A stretch of DNA of 64,000 nucleotides from Streptomyces sp. SAJ15. GTDB lineage: Bacteria; Actinomycetota; Actinomycetes; Streptomycetales; Streptomycetaceae. Positions 16,908 to 26,155 of this stretch are shown here, piece after piece. The translations under genes were made by a program, and so were the position numbers. Where the stretch lies: positions 310,001 through 374,000 of the forward strand of contig NZ_NISY01000003.1 of NCBI RefSeq assembly GCF_007595705.1, given 5' to 3'. Every line of letters begins with the position of its first letter. Positions within the stretch are counted from its first letter, which is position 1. A model generated the notes under the pieces. It worked only from the letters and a program-made list of their open reading frames with translations, did no database searches and was not told the origin of the DNA.

Positions 16908-18503
16908 CTAGAGGCGCACGCCGCGCTTGCGCAGCCACGCCACCGGATCGATCGCCGAGCTGAGTTCGGGGGTCCGCCGCACCTCGAAGTGCAGGTGCGG
17001 CCCGGTGGAGTTGCCCGTGTCTCCGGAGAGCGCGATCCACTGTCCGGTGCGCACCGGCTCCCCCGGGACGGCGAGGACGGCGGCGAGGTGCGCGTAGAGC
17101 GTGTAGTAGCCGTCCGGGTGTCGCACCAGCAGGCTCATGCCGAAGGCTCCGCCGCACCGCATGGAGACCACCTCGCCGGCGCCGACCGTCCGCACCGGGG
17201 TGCCGACCGGCACCGCGAAGTCCTGCCCGGTGTGGCGGTTGGCCCAGTGCGCCCCGGCGCTGCCGAAGCCCGCGGAGAGCTCATAGCGCTCCACCGGACG
17301 GGTCCAGGACGGCGTCGGCCGCGGCGCGGGGGAGCGCTCACCGGCCAGCACCCGGCGCGGGCTCCGGGCGTCGTAGCGCAGCGGCAGGTCGGGGCGTACG
17401 GCATAGGGCGGTACGCCGCGCAGCAGCCGCCCGCGCGGGAGGCGACGGCCGGAGGCGGGGGTGTACCGCTCCAGCGTCCTCGGGTCGAGGACGAAGCACT
17501 CCTCGTCGTCCGCCGCGTCCCTGGTCATCCAACGCAGCCGCTCCCGCGTGACCTGCAACCTCCCCTGGACGCTTCGCTGTTCCGCGCCGAGTCGCCGCGC
17601 CCGCGCGGCGTGCACCCGCCCGGCCTCGGCCGCCCGGTCCAACTTCCGCTCCAGCCGCCGGCTGTTCGCCCGTGCCGCCCCCAACCGCCGCGCCAGGGCC
17701 CGCTCTCCGCTCGGCTCGCCCACCGCCGGCGGTGGCTCCACGCGGAAGCCGCCCACTCCCGGAAGCACGGAAGAACGCGGGCCGCCCCGCCGTGCCGTGA
17801 AGGGCGGTTCCACGTACGGCGGCGTGCCGCCGGCGCGCCACCGGCCCGCGGAGGGTCCGTGGGACGGGCGCGAGCCCACGGCGGCGTGGGCCGGCGCGTA
17901 CGGCGACACGGCGAGGGTCCACGGGGTGGCCGCGACGCTGCCCGCGGCGGGGCCCCGAACGGCCGCGGCGGAGGACGGGGTGAGGGCCCCGGAGCCCGGG
18001 GGCACCGTGGCGGAGGACCTGGCGACCGCGCCGGAGGACCTGGTGACCGCGCCGGAGGAGGGGGCGACCGCGGCCCGGCGGCTCGTGCCGCGTGGCGCCT
18101 TGGAGTCGTCCCAGCCGTCGGGTGACCCGGCCGCACCGTCCGCACCGTCCGCGCCGTAGTCGGTCGCGTCCTCCAACTGCACCACCGTGCCACGGACACG
18201 GCGCAACTCGCGCCAGACCCGTTCGGTGACGGCCAGTTGGTCGCGTACGGAGCGTCGCTCCCGCGTGTAGCGGCGGGCGACGCCGTCCGCGCGTTCGCTG
18301 AGCCGGACCACGTCGACGCTCAACCGCGCGGCCTGCGCGGCGGCGCTCCGCTCCTCGCCGTCCACGACCCGTGTGTCCGCCCGCCCGGACTGGACCCCGG
18401 CCACCACGGCCCCGGATCCGGCCACGAGCAGCGCGCACACCGCCACCGAGAGGCGGCGCCTGACGCGGTGGGTGACACCACTTCGCCGGTGCACATATCG
18501 CAT
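16908..18503 (-). CDS. M23-family (LytM) peptidase with coiled-coil region
   Basis: A 531-residue exported protein. The N-terminus is a signal peptide or anchor (VAVCALLVAGSGAVVAGVQ), followed by a helical region, a long Ala/Ser/Gly/Pro-rich stretch of repeats (SSGAVARSS type), a second coiled coil (AARANSRRLERKLDRAAEAG) and a C-terminal LytM domain. Zinc ligands are visible: H and D in RHTGQDFAVPVG, H in LYAHLAAV and HLHFEV. So it is probably an active cell-wall endopeptidase or an activator. ATG start. A longer reading frame upstream is not preceded by a ribosome binding site. Confidence 0.87.
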   Translation of the reverse strand: MRYVHRRSGVTHRVRRRLSVAVCALLVAGSGAVVAGVQSGRADTRVVDGEERSAAAQAARLSVDVVRLSERADGVARRYTRERRSVRDQLAVTERVWRELRRVRGTVVQLEDATDYGADGADGAAGSPDGWDDSKAPRGTSRRAAVAPSSGAVTRSSGAVARSSATVPPGSGALTPSSAAAVRGPAAGSVAATPWTLAVSPYAPAHAAVGSRPSHGPSAGRWRAGGTPPYVEPPFTARRGGPRSSVLPGVGGFRVEPPPAVGEPSGERALARRLGAARANSRRLERKLDRAAEAGRVHAARARRLGAEQRSVQGRLQVTRERLRWMTRDAADDEECFVLDPRTLERYTPASGRRLPRGRLLRGVPPYAVRPDLPLRYDARSPRRVLAGERSPAPRPTPSWTRPVERYELSAGFGSAGAHWANRHTGQDFAVPVGTPVRTVGAGEVVSMRCGGAFGMSLLVRHPDGYYTLYAHLAAVLAVPGEPVRTGQWIALSGDTGNSTGPHLHFEVRRTPELSSAIDPVAWLRKRGVRL

Positions 18504-18604
18504 GAAACGGATCGTGGCCCGCGCCGTCGGCGGCCGCCCGCCCACCCACCCGAACGCACCCGCAATCGCGTGCCGAACGGGGTACGGGGGCCGAGGCGAC
18601 CCCC

Positions 18605-18618
18605 CGTACGGCCGTACG
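18605..18618. promoter_or_regulatory. 14-bp palindrome upstream of the M23 gene
   Basis: CGTACGGCCGTACG is a perfect palindrome about 100 bp upstream of the M23 start. It could be an operator. The rest of the gap (18504-18795) contains degenerate 17-18-bp repeats of CAGCCCGACCACG type and no gene. Confidence 0.3.
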
Positions 18619-18795
18619 CGGAGCATGACCGGGTCGGTCCATCGCGGCAGGGGCCCTGACGGTTCCCGACCGCGCCGGCGGCCTCGCCCCCCGCTGTCAG
18701 CCCGACCGCGCCGTCAGCCCCGACCCCACTGGCAGCCCGACCACGCGGGCAGTCCGACCACACCGGCTAACCGGCGGCCCGGCCGTGTCCTCGGC

Positions 18796-20475
18796 TCACA
18801 GCGGCGCCTCCCAGACCACCCGGGTGCCGCCGCCGCCCGGCCCCAGGCCCGGCCCGTAGACGCAGGAGCCGCCCAGCGCCTCGGCCCGATGGGCGAGGTT
18901 GCGCAGCCCGCTGCGGCGGCCGCCCTCCGGGATGCCGACGCCGTCGTCGGCGACGGTCAGCCGCACCCCCTCCCGTCCGTCCGGCAGCCGCACGGTGGCG
19001 TCGACGGACACCTCGATGCGCTCCGCGCGGGCGTGCCGAAAGGCGTTGGAGAGGGCCTCGCGAAGCGCGGCGATGAGGTTCTTCGCGGTCAGCTCGCCGA
19101 CCCGCGCGTCGACCGGCCCGTTGAAGACGACGGAGGGCTGGAAGCCGAGCGGCACCGCGGCGGTGCCGATCTCGCGCAGCACGCGGGTGCGCAGCCCCGA
19201 GGGCACCTCGGCCGGCCCCTGTTGCAGCGCGAAGATGGCGGTGCGCACCTCGTGGATGGTGGCGTCCAGCTCGTCGACCGCCCGGCCGACCTGCTCGCGC
19301 ACCTCCTGTGGGGTGTCCGTGCGCCGCTGGGCGCTCTCCAGCATCAGCCCGGTCGCGAAGAGCCGCTGGATGACGAGGTCGTGCAGGTCGCGCGCGATGC
19401 GGTCACGGTCCTCGTAGACGGCGAGCTGCTCCCGGTCGCGCTGCGCCTCGGCGAGGACCAGGGCCAGCGCGGCCTGGTCGGCGAACTGGGTGGCCAGGGT
19501 GCGCTCGGTCTCGCTGAAGGCCCGGTCGCCGCGCAGCCGCGGGGTGGCCAGGATGCCGAGCACCCGGTCGCCGCTGCGCAGCGGAAGCATCATGCTCGGG
19601 CCGTGGGGCCGGCCGAACTCGGTGGGCATGCGCGGGTCGGTCGCCGCGTCGTCGACGAAGACGGGCTCGCCGCCCAGCAGGTGCGGCACGATCGGCGACC
19701 GCGCGGGGACCACCGTGCCGAGCAGCCCCGCGGGGTCGTCGGCGGCCGCGGCGACGATCTCCAGGCCGCCGTCCTCCTCCGGCAACAGCACCAGTCCGGC
19801 GGCCGCGACCGCCAACCGGCGGGCCTGTTCGGCCACGACCGACAGGGCCTCCTCGGCGTCGCCGCCGGAGAGCAGGGCGGTCGTCACCGCCACCGAGCCG
19901 TCGATCCAGCGCTCGCGCTGCCGTGTGGCCTCGTAGATCCGCGCGTTGCCGATGGCGATCCCGGCCTCGGTGGCGAGCACCTTCACCATGCCCACCTCCG
20001 AGAGGCTGAACTCGCCGCCCCCACGCTTGTCGGTGAGGTAGAGATCGCCGAAGAGCTCGCCCTGGACCCGGATCGGGAACATGAGGCAGCCGGGCGCGGT
20101 GGGGGCGGCCGTGGGATCGGCGAGCAGGTCGCGGATCCGGTCCCGGTCCGCGGGCGGAACGCCGTACATGATCACGTCGGCCAGCGCGCCGCCCCCGGCG
20201 GGGTCGAGTACCCCGATGGCGGCGCAGCGCGCGTCGGCGAACTCCGCGGCGGTCTCGGCGATCCGGTCCAGGACGGTGTGCACGTCCAGGCCGCTGCCGA
20301 TGGTGCGCATGGCCTCCAGCAGGCGCGGGACGCGGGCGGTCAGCTCGAAGGACAGACCCTGGAGGGAGCGGGTCGCCTCGGTGGCGGCGTCGAGGGACTC
20401 GCTGGGGTCCGGGGGCGGCTGCGCTGGTGCGCCGGGAGGGCCCTGGGGCTCCTGAGGTCCTGCGGAGGCTGCCAT
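18796..20475 (-). CDS. GAF-domain histidine kinase of DevS/DosS type, in the cyd operon
   Basis: A 559-residue cytosolic sensor kinase. Order: a Pro-rich tail, GAF 1 (about 50-200; VQGELFGDLYLTDKRGGG), GAF 2 (about 210-360), HisKA_3 dimerisation with phosphoacceptor His in RIARDLHDLVIQRL, and HATPase_c (LREALSNAFRHARAE; ADDGVGIPEGG). The layout is that of DevS/DosS oxygen and redox sensors. The GAF 1 segment that holds the haem-ligand His in DevS appears shortened and has no His. It starts 9 nt after the cydDC stop and is the last gene of the cyd operon. No response regulator gene is in the window. Confidence 0.9.
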   Translation of the reverse strand: MAASAGPQEPQGPPGAPAQPPPDPSESLDAATEATRSLQGLSFELTARVPRLLEAMRTIGSGLDVHTVLDRIAETAAEFADARCAAIGVLDPAGGGALADVIMYGVPPADRDRIRDLLADPTAAPTAPGCLMFPIRVQGELFGDLYLTDKRGGGEFSLSEVGMVKVLATEAGIAIGNARIYEATRQRERWIDGSVAVTTALLSGGDAEEALSVVAEQARRLAVAAAGLVLLPEEDGGLEIVAAAADDPAGLLGTVVPARSPIVPHLLGGEPVFVDDAATDPRMPTEFGRPHGPSMMLPLRSGDRVLGILATPRLRGDRAFSETERTLATQFADQAALALVLAEAQRDREQLAVYEDRDRIARDLHDLVIQRLFATGLMLESAQRRTDTPQEVREQVGRAVDELDATIHEVRTAIFALQQGPAEVPSGLRTRVLREIGTAAVPLGFQPSVVFNGPVDARVGELTAKNLIAALREALSNAFRHARAERIEVSVDATVRLPDGREGVRLTVADDGVGIPEGGRRSGLRNLAHRAEALGGSCVYGPGLGPGGGGTRVVWEAPL

Positions 20476-20484
20476 GCCCTGAGA

Positions 20485-23400
20485 CTAATAAGACCCTTTT
20501 GCCAGGGAAAGCAACCGCTTGTCCTCCGCGCGCTGCCCGTCCCGATCCACCGCGGCCGCCGCAGCGCCCTGGGACGCCGCCTCCCGCTCCCCGGGGTCGC
20601 CCTCCCGCCGCGCCGCCTCCCGTTCTCCGTCCTCGGAGGCCGCCTCCCGACGCTCCCCGTCGTACCACCCCGCCGCCTCCGGGCCCGGCTCCCGCCCGCG
20701 GGTGGCCTGCTCACGCCCCGGGTCCCGCAGGCGCTCCTGCTCCCGCTCGCGCTCCAGCATCCGCCGGAACGGCCCGTCCACGGCCGCCAGCGCCTCGTAC
20801 GCGCCGCGCTGCACCGTCCGCCCGCGATCGAGGACGATCACCTCGTCCACCGCCCCGGCCAGCCCGGTCAGCCGATGGGTGATCAGGACCGTCGTCCGCC
20901 CGCGCGTGGCGGCCAGCAGATCGGCGGTCAGCGCGTCGGCGGTGGCCAGGTCGAGGTGTTCGGCGGGCTCGTCCAGCAGCAGGACGGGGAAGTCGGCGAG
21001 GACCACGCGGGCCAGCGCCAGCCGCTGCCGCTGACCGCCGGAGAGGCGGGCGCCCGACTCCCCGACCAGGGTGTCCAGCCCGTCCGGCAGCCCGGTCACG
21101 AAGTCCGCCAGCCGCGCGGCGCGCAGCGCGCCCCAGAGCTCGTCGTCGGTGGCGGCAGTCCGCGCGACGCGGAGGTTCTCGCGCAGCGAGCTGTCGAAGA
21201 TGTGCGCGTCCTGGGCACACAGCCCCACCAGCCGCCGGACACCGTCCCCGTCGGTCGCCGTGGCGTCGCGGCCCGCCAGGGTGTAGGTGCCGGACTCCAC
21301 GTCCACGAAGCGCAGCAGCACCTGGGCGAGGGTGGTCTTGCCGGCGCCGGACGCCCCGACCACGGCCACCCGCCGGCCGGCGGTCAGTTCCAGCGCGAAG
21401 TCCTCGAGGGCGGGGGCGGTACGGCCGGGGTAGCGAGCCGTCAGCCCGCTGACCCGGAGCGGGAACGGCGACGCGGGAGCGGGCCCGTCGCCCTCGACGA
21501 CCGGGGCGGGGGCGTCCACCACCTCGTACACCCGCTCCGCGGCCCGCCGCACCCGCTGCCGGTACTGCACGGCGAGCGGCAGCCCGGCGACGGCCTCGAA
21601 GGCGGCCAGCGGCGTCAGCACCACCACGGCCAGCCACACCCCGCCCAGCCGACCGTCCGCCACCGCGGCCACGCCCGCCCAGGCGCTCGCGGCCACGGTC
21701 AGCCCGGCGGCCAGCGCGGACAGCCCCGCCCCGGCGGCGGTGGCGGCGGCGGTGCGGCGGGCGATGCCGGTGAGCGCGCGGTCGGCGCCGCGCACGTCCT
21801 CCAGCCGGCGCGGCAGCGCGCCGGCGACCGTCAGCTCCGCCGTGCCCGAGAGGAGGTCGACCACCTCGGCCGTCAGCGCGCCCCGCGCGGGGGCGAGTCG
21901 CCGCTCCGCGCGGCGGGCCACCGCGCCGGACACCAGGGGCACCAGCACCCCTGCCACCAGCAGCCCCACCGCCAGCGCGACGCCCGCCTCGGGCAGCAGC
22001 CATCCGGTGAACGCCACGGCCACCACGCTGACGGTGACGGCCGAGCCCAACGGAAGCAGCCAGCGCAGGAAGTAGTCCTGGAGCGCGTCCACGTCGGCGA
22101 CGAGCCGCGAGAGCAGGTCGCCGCGGCGCGCGTCCCGCAACCCGGCCGGCGCCAGCCGCTCCAGCCTGCGGTACACGGTGACGCGCAGGTCCGCCAGGAC
22201 CCGCAGCGCGGCGTCGTGCGAGACCAGGCGCTCGGCGTAGCGGAAGACGGCGCGGCCGATGCCGAACGCGCGGGTCGCGGTGACGGCCACCATCAGATAC
22301 AGCACCGGCGGCTGCTGCGACGCCCGCGAGATCAGCCAGCCCGACACCGCCATGAGCCCTACGGCGCTGCCCAGCGCCAGCGCCCCCAGCAGCAACGCCA
22401 ACCCGAACCGCCCGGCCCGCGCCCGCCCCGCCCGACGCACCGCCGCCAACGGCCCCGCCTCCCCGACGAGATCGTCTCCGGCCCCCCGTCCGCCGCCCCC
22501 GCCCCCGGCAGACCCGGCACCGCCTCCCGCGGGGGTACATGCGCCACCCTCCCGACGAGCGCCAAGGGTCCCCCCGCCATCCCGCCCCACGCCCCCGGCA
22601 GACCCGGCACCGACCCCCGCAGGGGGACATGCGCCACCCTCCCGACGAGCGCCACGGGTCCCCCCGCCATCCCGCCCCACGCCCACGGTGGGGTCGGCAC
22701 CGGGTCCGGCGACCGGCCGGGCCTCCGCCCCCTCGGACTCCCCATGGGCCTCCTCGCCGGCCCGGCCAACGCCCGCACCGGCCGCCGCCCACGGGGTGGC
22801 GCCCGCGGCAACGGCCACGGTGGTGCCCACGGCGGAGCCGTCGGGCGCGGCCGCCCGCGCCCCGGCCGAGAGCGGCACGTCACACGCGATCGCGGTCGCC
22901 CGAGCCCCACCCGGCAGCGCCGCCGCGCACTCGGGCGCGCCCGACCGGTCTGCCCGCGCGACGTCGCGAGCCACGGCCTCCGCCCCGGCTGAGGGGCCCG
23001 TCATCCCCTCCCCGCCCTGCGGACCGGGCTCCAACGGCGAGCCGGGCCCGCCGCCCTGTCCGGCAGACCGCCCCGCCCCGGCGACCGCCCCCCTCGGACC
23101 GGGGTGGACGGACACATCCCCCGACCCAGACGGCCCAGAACCACCACTCAGACCCGCACCGTCGGCCGAGCCCTCCCCCGTGACACCGGCCGCACCCCGC
23201 GGACCGGGGTGAACGGGCGGGTGGGTGGGCGCGTCCTCCGGCCCGAAGGGCCAGGAATCCCCCCGCGGCGCGGCGGACACAGGGTCCCCCGAACCCCCGC
23301 TCGCCAGCGCCGCCCCGCCCGGCAGGGCACCCGGCAGGGCACCCGGCAACGTGATGACCCGGTCCGCCACCGCGAGCAGCGCCGGGCGGTGGACGACCAG

Positions 23401-25107
23401 GAGGACGGTGCGGCCGGCGGCGAGGCGGCGGACGGCCGCCACGACGGCCGCCTCGGTCTCGCCGTCGAGGGCCGCGGTGGGCTCGTCGAGCAGCAGCACC
23501 GGCCGGTCGGCGAGGAAGGCGCGCGCCAGCGCGATGCGCTGGCGCTGCCCGGCGGACAGCCCCGCGCCGTCGTCGCCGAGAGCGGCGTCCAGGCCGCCGG
23601 GCAGGGTCTCCACGAACTCCAGCGCGCCCGCCGCCCGCAGAGCGTCCCGTACGGCGGAGGCGTCGGCGTCCGGCCGGGCGATCCGCACGTTGTCGGCGAC
23701 GGTGCCGGCGAAGAGACGGGGGCGCTGCGGGACCCAGGCGATCCGACGGTGCCACTCCTCGAGCGAGAGCTCGGCCAGGTCGACGCCGTCGACCAGAACG
23801 CGGCCCCGCGCGGGGCGCACAAAGCCCAGAACGGCGTTGAGCAGGGTGGACTTCCCGGCGCCGCTCGGCCCGACGAGGGCCACCGTCTCGCCCGCGCGGA
23901 CCTCGAACGTCGTCTCGTCGAGGGCGGGTTCCGCACGGCCGGGGTGTCGTACGACCAGTCCCTCGACCGCCAGCGTGCCCGGCGTGCCGGGCACGCCGGC
24001 CGTACCGGACGCGCCAGATCCATCAGCCGTACCGGATACACGGGGTCCGTCAGCCGCACCGGACGCGCGGAGTCCGTCAGCCGTACCGGACGCACCCGGC
24101 GCCTCGCGGGTGCCGATCCCGTCCGGCACCGGCCGGCGCCCCGTCGCGGACGGCTCGGTCTCCAGCACCGCGAAGACCTCGTCCGCGGCCGCCAGGCCCT
24201 CCGCGGCCGCGTGGTAGTGGGCGCCCACCTGACGCAGCGGCAGATACGCCTCCGGGGCCAGGATCAGCACCACCAGGCCGGTGGTGAGGTCGAGTTCGCC
24301 GTGGACCAGCCGCATGCCGACGCCGACGGCGACCAGGGCCACCGAGACGGTCGCCAGCAGCTCCAAGGCGAAGGAGGAGAGGAAGGCGATCCGCAGCGTG
24401 CGCAGGGTGGCGCGGCGGTAGTCGGCGGTGATGGCGCGGATGGACGCGGCCTGGGCCTTGGCGCGCCCGAAGACCTTGAGGGTGGGGAGTCCGGCCACGA
24501 CGTCCAGGAAGTGACCGGAGAGCCTGGTCAGCAGCCGCCACTGACGGTCCATCCGGGACTGGGTGACCCAGCCGATGAGCACCATGAACAGCGGGATCAG
24601 CGGCAGCGTGACCGCGATGATCAGCGCCGAGACCCAGTCGGCGGTGACGATCCGGGCCAGCACCGCCGCCGGCACCACCACCGCCAGCCCGAGCTGCGGC
24701 AGATAGCGCGCGAAGTAGTCGTCGAGCGCGTCGACGCCCCGCGTCGCCAGCGTCGTGAGCTCGCCGGTGCGTCGGGTGTCCAGCCAGCCCGGCCCCAGCC
24801 GGGTGGCGTGGGAGAGCAGCCGGGTCCGCAAGGTGGACTTGACCGCCGCGCTCGCGCGGTGCGCGGCCAGCTCGGTGAGCCAGGACACCGCCGCCCGGCC
24901 GACGGCCACCGCGGCCAGCAGGGCGAGCGGCCGGGCCAGGTCGCCGGCATCCCGGCCGCGTTCGAACGCGCCGACCACCACCTCGGCGATGAGCATCGCC
25001 TGGGCGATGACGAGCCCGGCGCCCACCAGCCCGAGCGCCACCGAGGCGCCCAGGAAGAGGCGGGTGGCGCGGGCGTGGCGCAGCAACCGGGGGTCGACGG
25101 GCTTCAC
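20485..25107 (-). CDS. cydDC: Fused CydDC ABC exporter for cytochrome bd assembly
   Basis: A 1540-residue protein with two full ABC half-exporters in one chain. CydD half: membrane helices from residue 15, Walker A GPSGAGKST near 412, LSAGQRQRIALARAF, VLLLDEPTAALD. CydC half: from about 886, Walker A GASGAGKTT near 1250, LSGGQRQRLALARVV, VLLLDEPAEHLD. The exporter moves reduced thiols and is needed for cytochrome bd assembly. Odd features: a linker of about 300 residues (about 587-886), Gly/Ala/Pro-rich with a 90-bp DNA repeat, an ADGxxxSGT repeat after the CydD membrane domain, and a charged C-terminal tail of about 85 residues. Fused actinobacterial homologues are usually nearer 1170 residues. 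It starts 12 nt after cydB. Confidence 0.93.
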   Translation of the reverse strand: MKPVDPRLLRHARATRLFLGASVALGLVGAGLVIAQAMLIAEVVVGAFERGRDAGDLARPLALLAAVAVGRAAVSWLTELAAHRASAAVKSTLRTRLLSHATRLGPGWLDTRRTGELTTLATRGVDALDDYFARYLPQLGLAVVVPAAVLARIVTADWVSALIIAVTLPLIPLFMVLIGWVTQSRMDRQWRLLTRLSGHFLDVVAGLPTLKVFGRAKAQAASIRAITADYRRATLRTLRIAFLSSFALELLATVSVALVAVGVGMRLVHGELDLTTGLVVLILAPEAYLPLRQVGAHYHAAAEGLAAADEVFAVLETEPSATGRRPVPDGIGTREAPGASGTADGLRASGAADGPRVSGTADGSGASGTAGVPGTPGTLAVEGLVVRHPGRAEPALDETTFEVRAGETVALVGPSGAGKSTLLNAVLGFVRPARGRVLVDGVDLAELSLEEWHRRIAWVPQRPRLFAGTVADNVRIARPDADASAVRDALRAAGALEFVETLPGGLDAALGDDGAGLSAGQRQRIALARAFLADRPVLLLDEPTAALDGETEAAVVAAVRRLAAGRTVLLVVHRPALLAVADRVITLPGALPGALPGGAALASGGSGDPVSAAPRGDSWPFGPEDAPTHPPVHPGPRGAAGVTGEGSADGAGLSGGSGPSGSGDVSVHPGPRGAVAGAGRSAGQGGGPGSPLEPGPQGGEGMTGPSAGAEAVARDVARADRSGAPECAAALPGGARATAIACDVPLSAGARAAAPDGSAVGTTVAVAAGATPWAAAGAGVGRAGEEAHGESEGAEARPVAGPGADPTVGVGRDGGGTRGARREGGACPPAGVGAGSAGGVGRDGGGTLGARREGGACTPAGGGAGSAGGGGGGRGAGDDLVGEAGPLAAVRRAGRARAGRFGLALLLGALALGSAVGLMAVSGWLISRASQQPPVLYLMVAVTATRAFGIGRAVFRYAERLVSHDAALRVLADLRVTVYRRLERLAPAGLRDARRGDLLSRLVADVDALQDYFLRWLLPLGSAVTVSVVAVAFTGWLLPEAGVALAVGLLVAGVLVPLVSGAVARRAERRLAPARGALTAEVVDLLSGTAELTVAGALPRRLEDVRGADRALTGIARRTAAATAAGAGLSALAAGLTVAASAWAGVAAVADGRLGGVWLAVVVLTPLAAFEAVAGLPLAVQYRQRVRRAAERVYEVVDAPAPVVEGDGPAPASPFPLRVSGLTARYPGRTAPALEDFALELTAGRRVAVVGASGAGKTTLAQVLLRFVDVESGTYTLAGRDATATDGDGVRRLVGLCAQDAHIFDSSLRENLRVARTAATDDELWGALRAARLADFVTGLPDGLDTLVGESGARLSGGQRQRLALARVVLADFPVLLLDEPAEHLDLATADALTADLLAATRGRTTVLITHRLTGLAGAVDEVIVLDRGRTVQRGAYEALAAVDGPFRRMLEREREQERLRDPGREQATRGREPGPEAAGWYDGERREAASEDGEREAARREGDPGEREAASQGAAAAAVDRDGQRAEDKRLLSLAKGSY
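22501..22703. repeat. 90-bp tandem repeat in the cydDC linker
   Basis: Two 90-bp copies (22501-22590 and 22591-22680), alike at about 85 of 90 positions, then a partial third. On the coding strand each encodes 30 residues of a GRDGGGT-LGARREGGAC-PAG type. The length is a multiple of three, so the frame stays open. Each unit adds a Cys. Confidence 0.88.
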
Positions 25108-25119
25108 CGCGGCACCGCC

Positions 25120-26121
25120 TCAGTGCCCGACGGGGATGTGCTGGGTGCCTATCCGCTTGCGGAAGACCCAGTACGTCCACGCCTGGTAGGCCATGACCAG
25201 CGGCGTCATGATGACCGCGACCCAGGTCAGGATCTTGAGGGTGTACGGGCTGGAGGCCGCGTTCGAGGCGGTCAGGCTCCAGGCGGGGTCGAGCGAGGAG
25301 GGCATGACGTCGGGGAAGAGGGCGAGGAAGAGCATCCCGACGGCGGCCGCGATGGTCACCCCGGACAGGGCGAAGGCCCAGCCCTCGCGCCCCGCGCGGT
25401 TCATGAGCAGCGCCCCGGCCAGTGCCGCCACGGCGACACCGAGGGCGACCGCGCTGCGGCCGTCGCCGCTGTCGGCCTGGGTCCAGGCGAGGAAGGCCAC
25501 CGCGAGCACCGCCGCCACCGGCCCCAGCACCCCGGCCTGGCGCCGGGCCCGGACCCGGATGTCGCCGACCGTCTTGAGCGCGGCGAAGACCGCGCCGTGG
25601 AAGGTGAAGAGCGCCAGCGTGGTGGCGCCGCCCAGCAGCGCGTACGGGTTCACCAGGTCCAGCAGGTCGCCGGCGTAGTTCTTGTCCGGCCCGATGGGCA
25701 CCCCGCGCACCATGTTGGCGAAGGCCACGCCCCACAGGAAGGCGGGCACCAGCGAGCACCAGAAGATGGCGTGTTCCCAGTTGGTCTGCCAGCGCTCGTC
25801 GGTGCGCTTGTGCCGGTACTCGAAGGCGACGCCGCGCACGATCAGACAGACCAGGATGGCCAGCAGCGGCAGGTAGAAGCCGCTGAAGAGGGTGGCGTAC
25901 CAGTCGGGGAAGGCGGCGAAGGTGGCCCCGCCGGCGGTCAGCAGCCACACCTCGTTGCCGTCCCAGACCGGCCCGATCGTGTTGATCAGGACGCGGCGCT
26001 CGGTGCGGCCTCGGGCCAGCGTCTTGGTCAGCACGCCGATGCCGAAGTCGAAGCCCTCGAGGAAGAAGTAGCCGATCCACAGGACGGCGATCAGCCCGAA
26101 CCAGATGTCGTGAAGGTGCAT
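25120..26121 (-). CDS. cydB: Cytochrome bd oxidase subunit II
   Basis: A 333-residue polytopic subunit of the quinol oxidase. Family hallmarks: FFLEGFDFGIGVLTK near the start, IGPVWDGNEVWLLTAGGATF and ALFPDVMPSSLD. About eight membrane segments. ATG start, 34 bp after cydA; followed 12 nt later by cydDC. Works with CydA to reduce oxygen at low oxygen tension. Confidence 0.96.
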   Translation of the reverse strand: MHLHDIWFGLIAVLWIGYFFLEGFDFGIGVLTKTLARGRTERRVLINTIGPVWDGNEVWLLTAGGATFAAFPDWYATLFSGFYLPLLAILVCLIVRGVAFEYRHKRTDERWQTNWEHAIFWCSLVPAFLWGVAFANMVRGVPIGPDKNYAGDLLDLVNPYALLGGATTLALFTFHGAVFAALKTVGDIRVRARRQAGVLGPVAAVLAVAFLAWTQADSGDGRSAVALGVAVAALAGALLMNRAGREGWAFALSGVTIAAAVGMLFLALFPDVMPSSLDPAWSLTASNAASSPYTLKILTWVAVIMTPLVMAYQAWTYWVFRKRIGTQHIPVGH

Positions 26122-26155
26122 GGCCTGGTGTCTCCTTGCCCGGTCGTCCGGCCGC

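Noticed and set aside
18373..22992. Very long plus-strand reading frame opposite the kinase and cydDC
   Set aside because: It is an antisense shadow caused by third-position GC bias; no family similarity and low-complexity translation.
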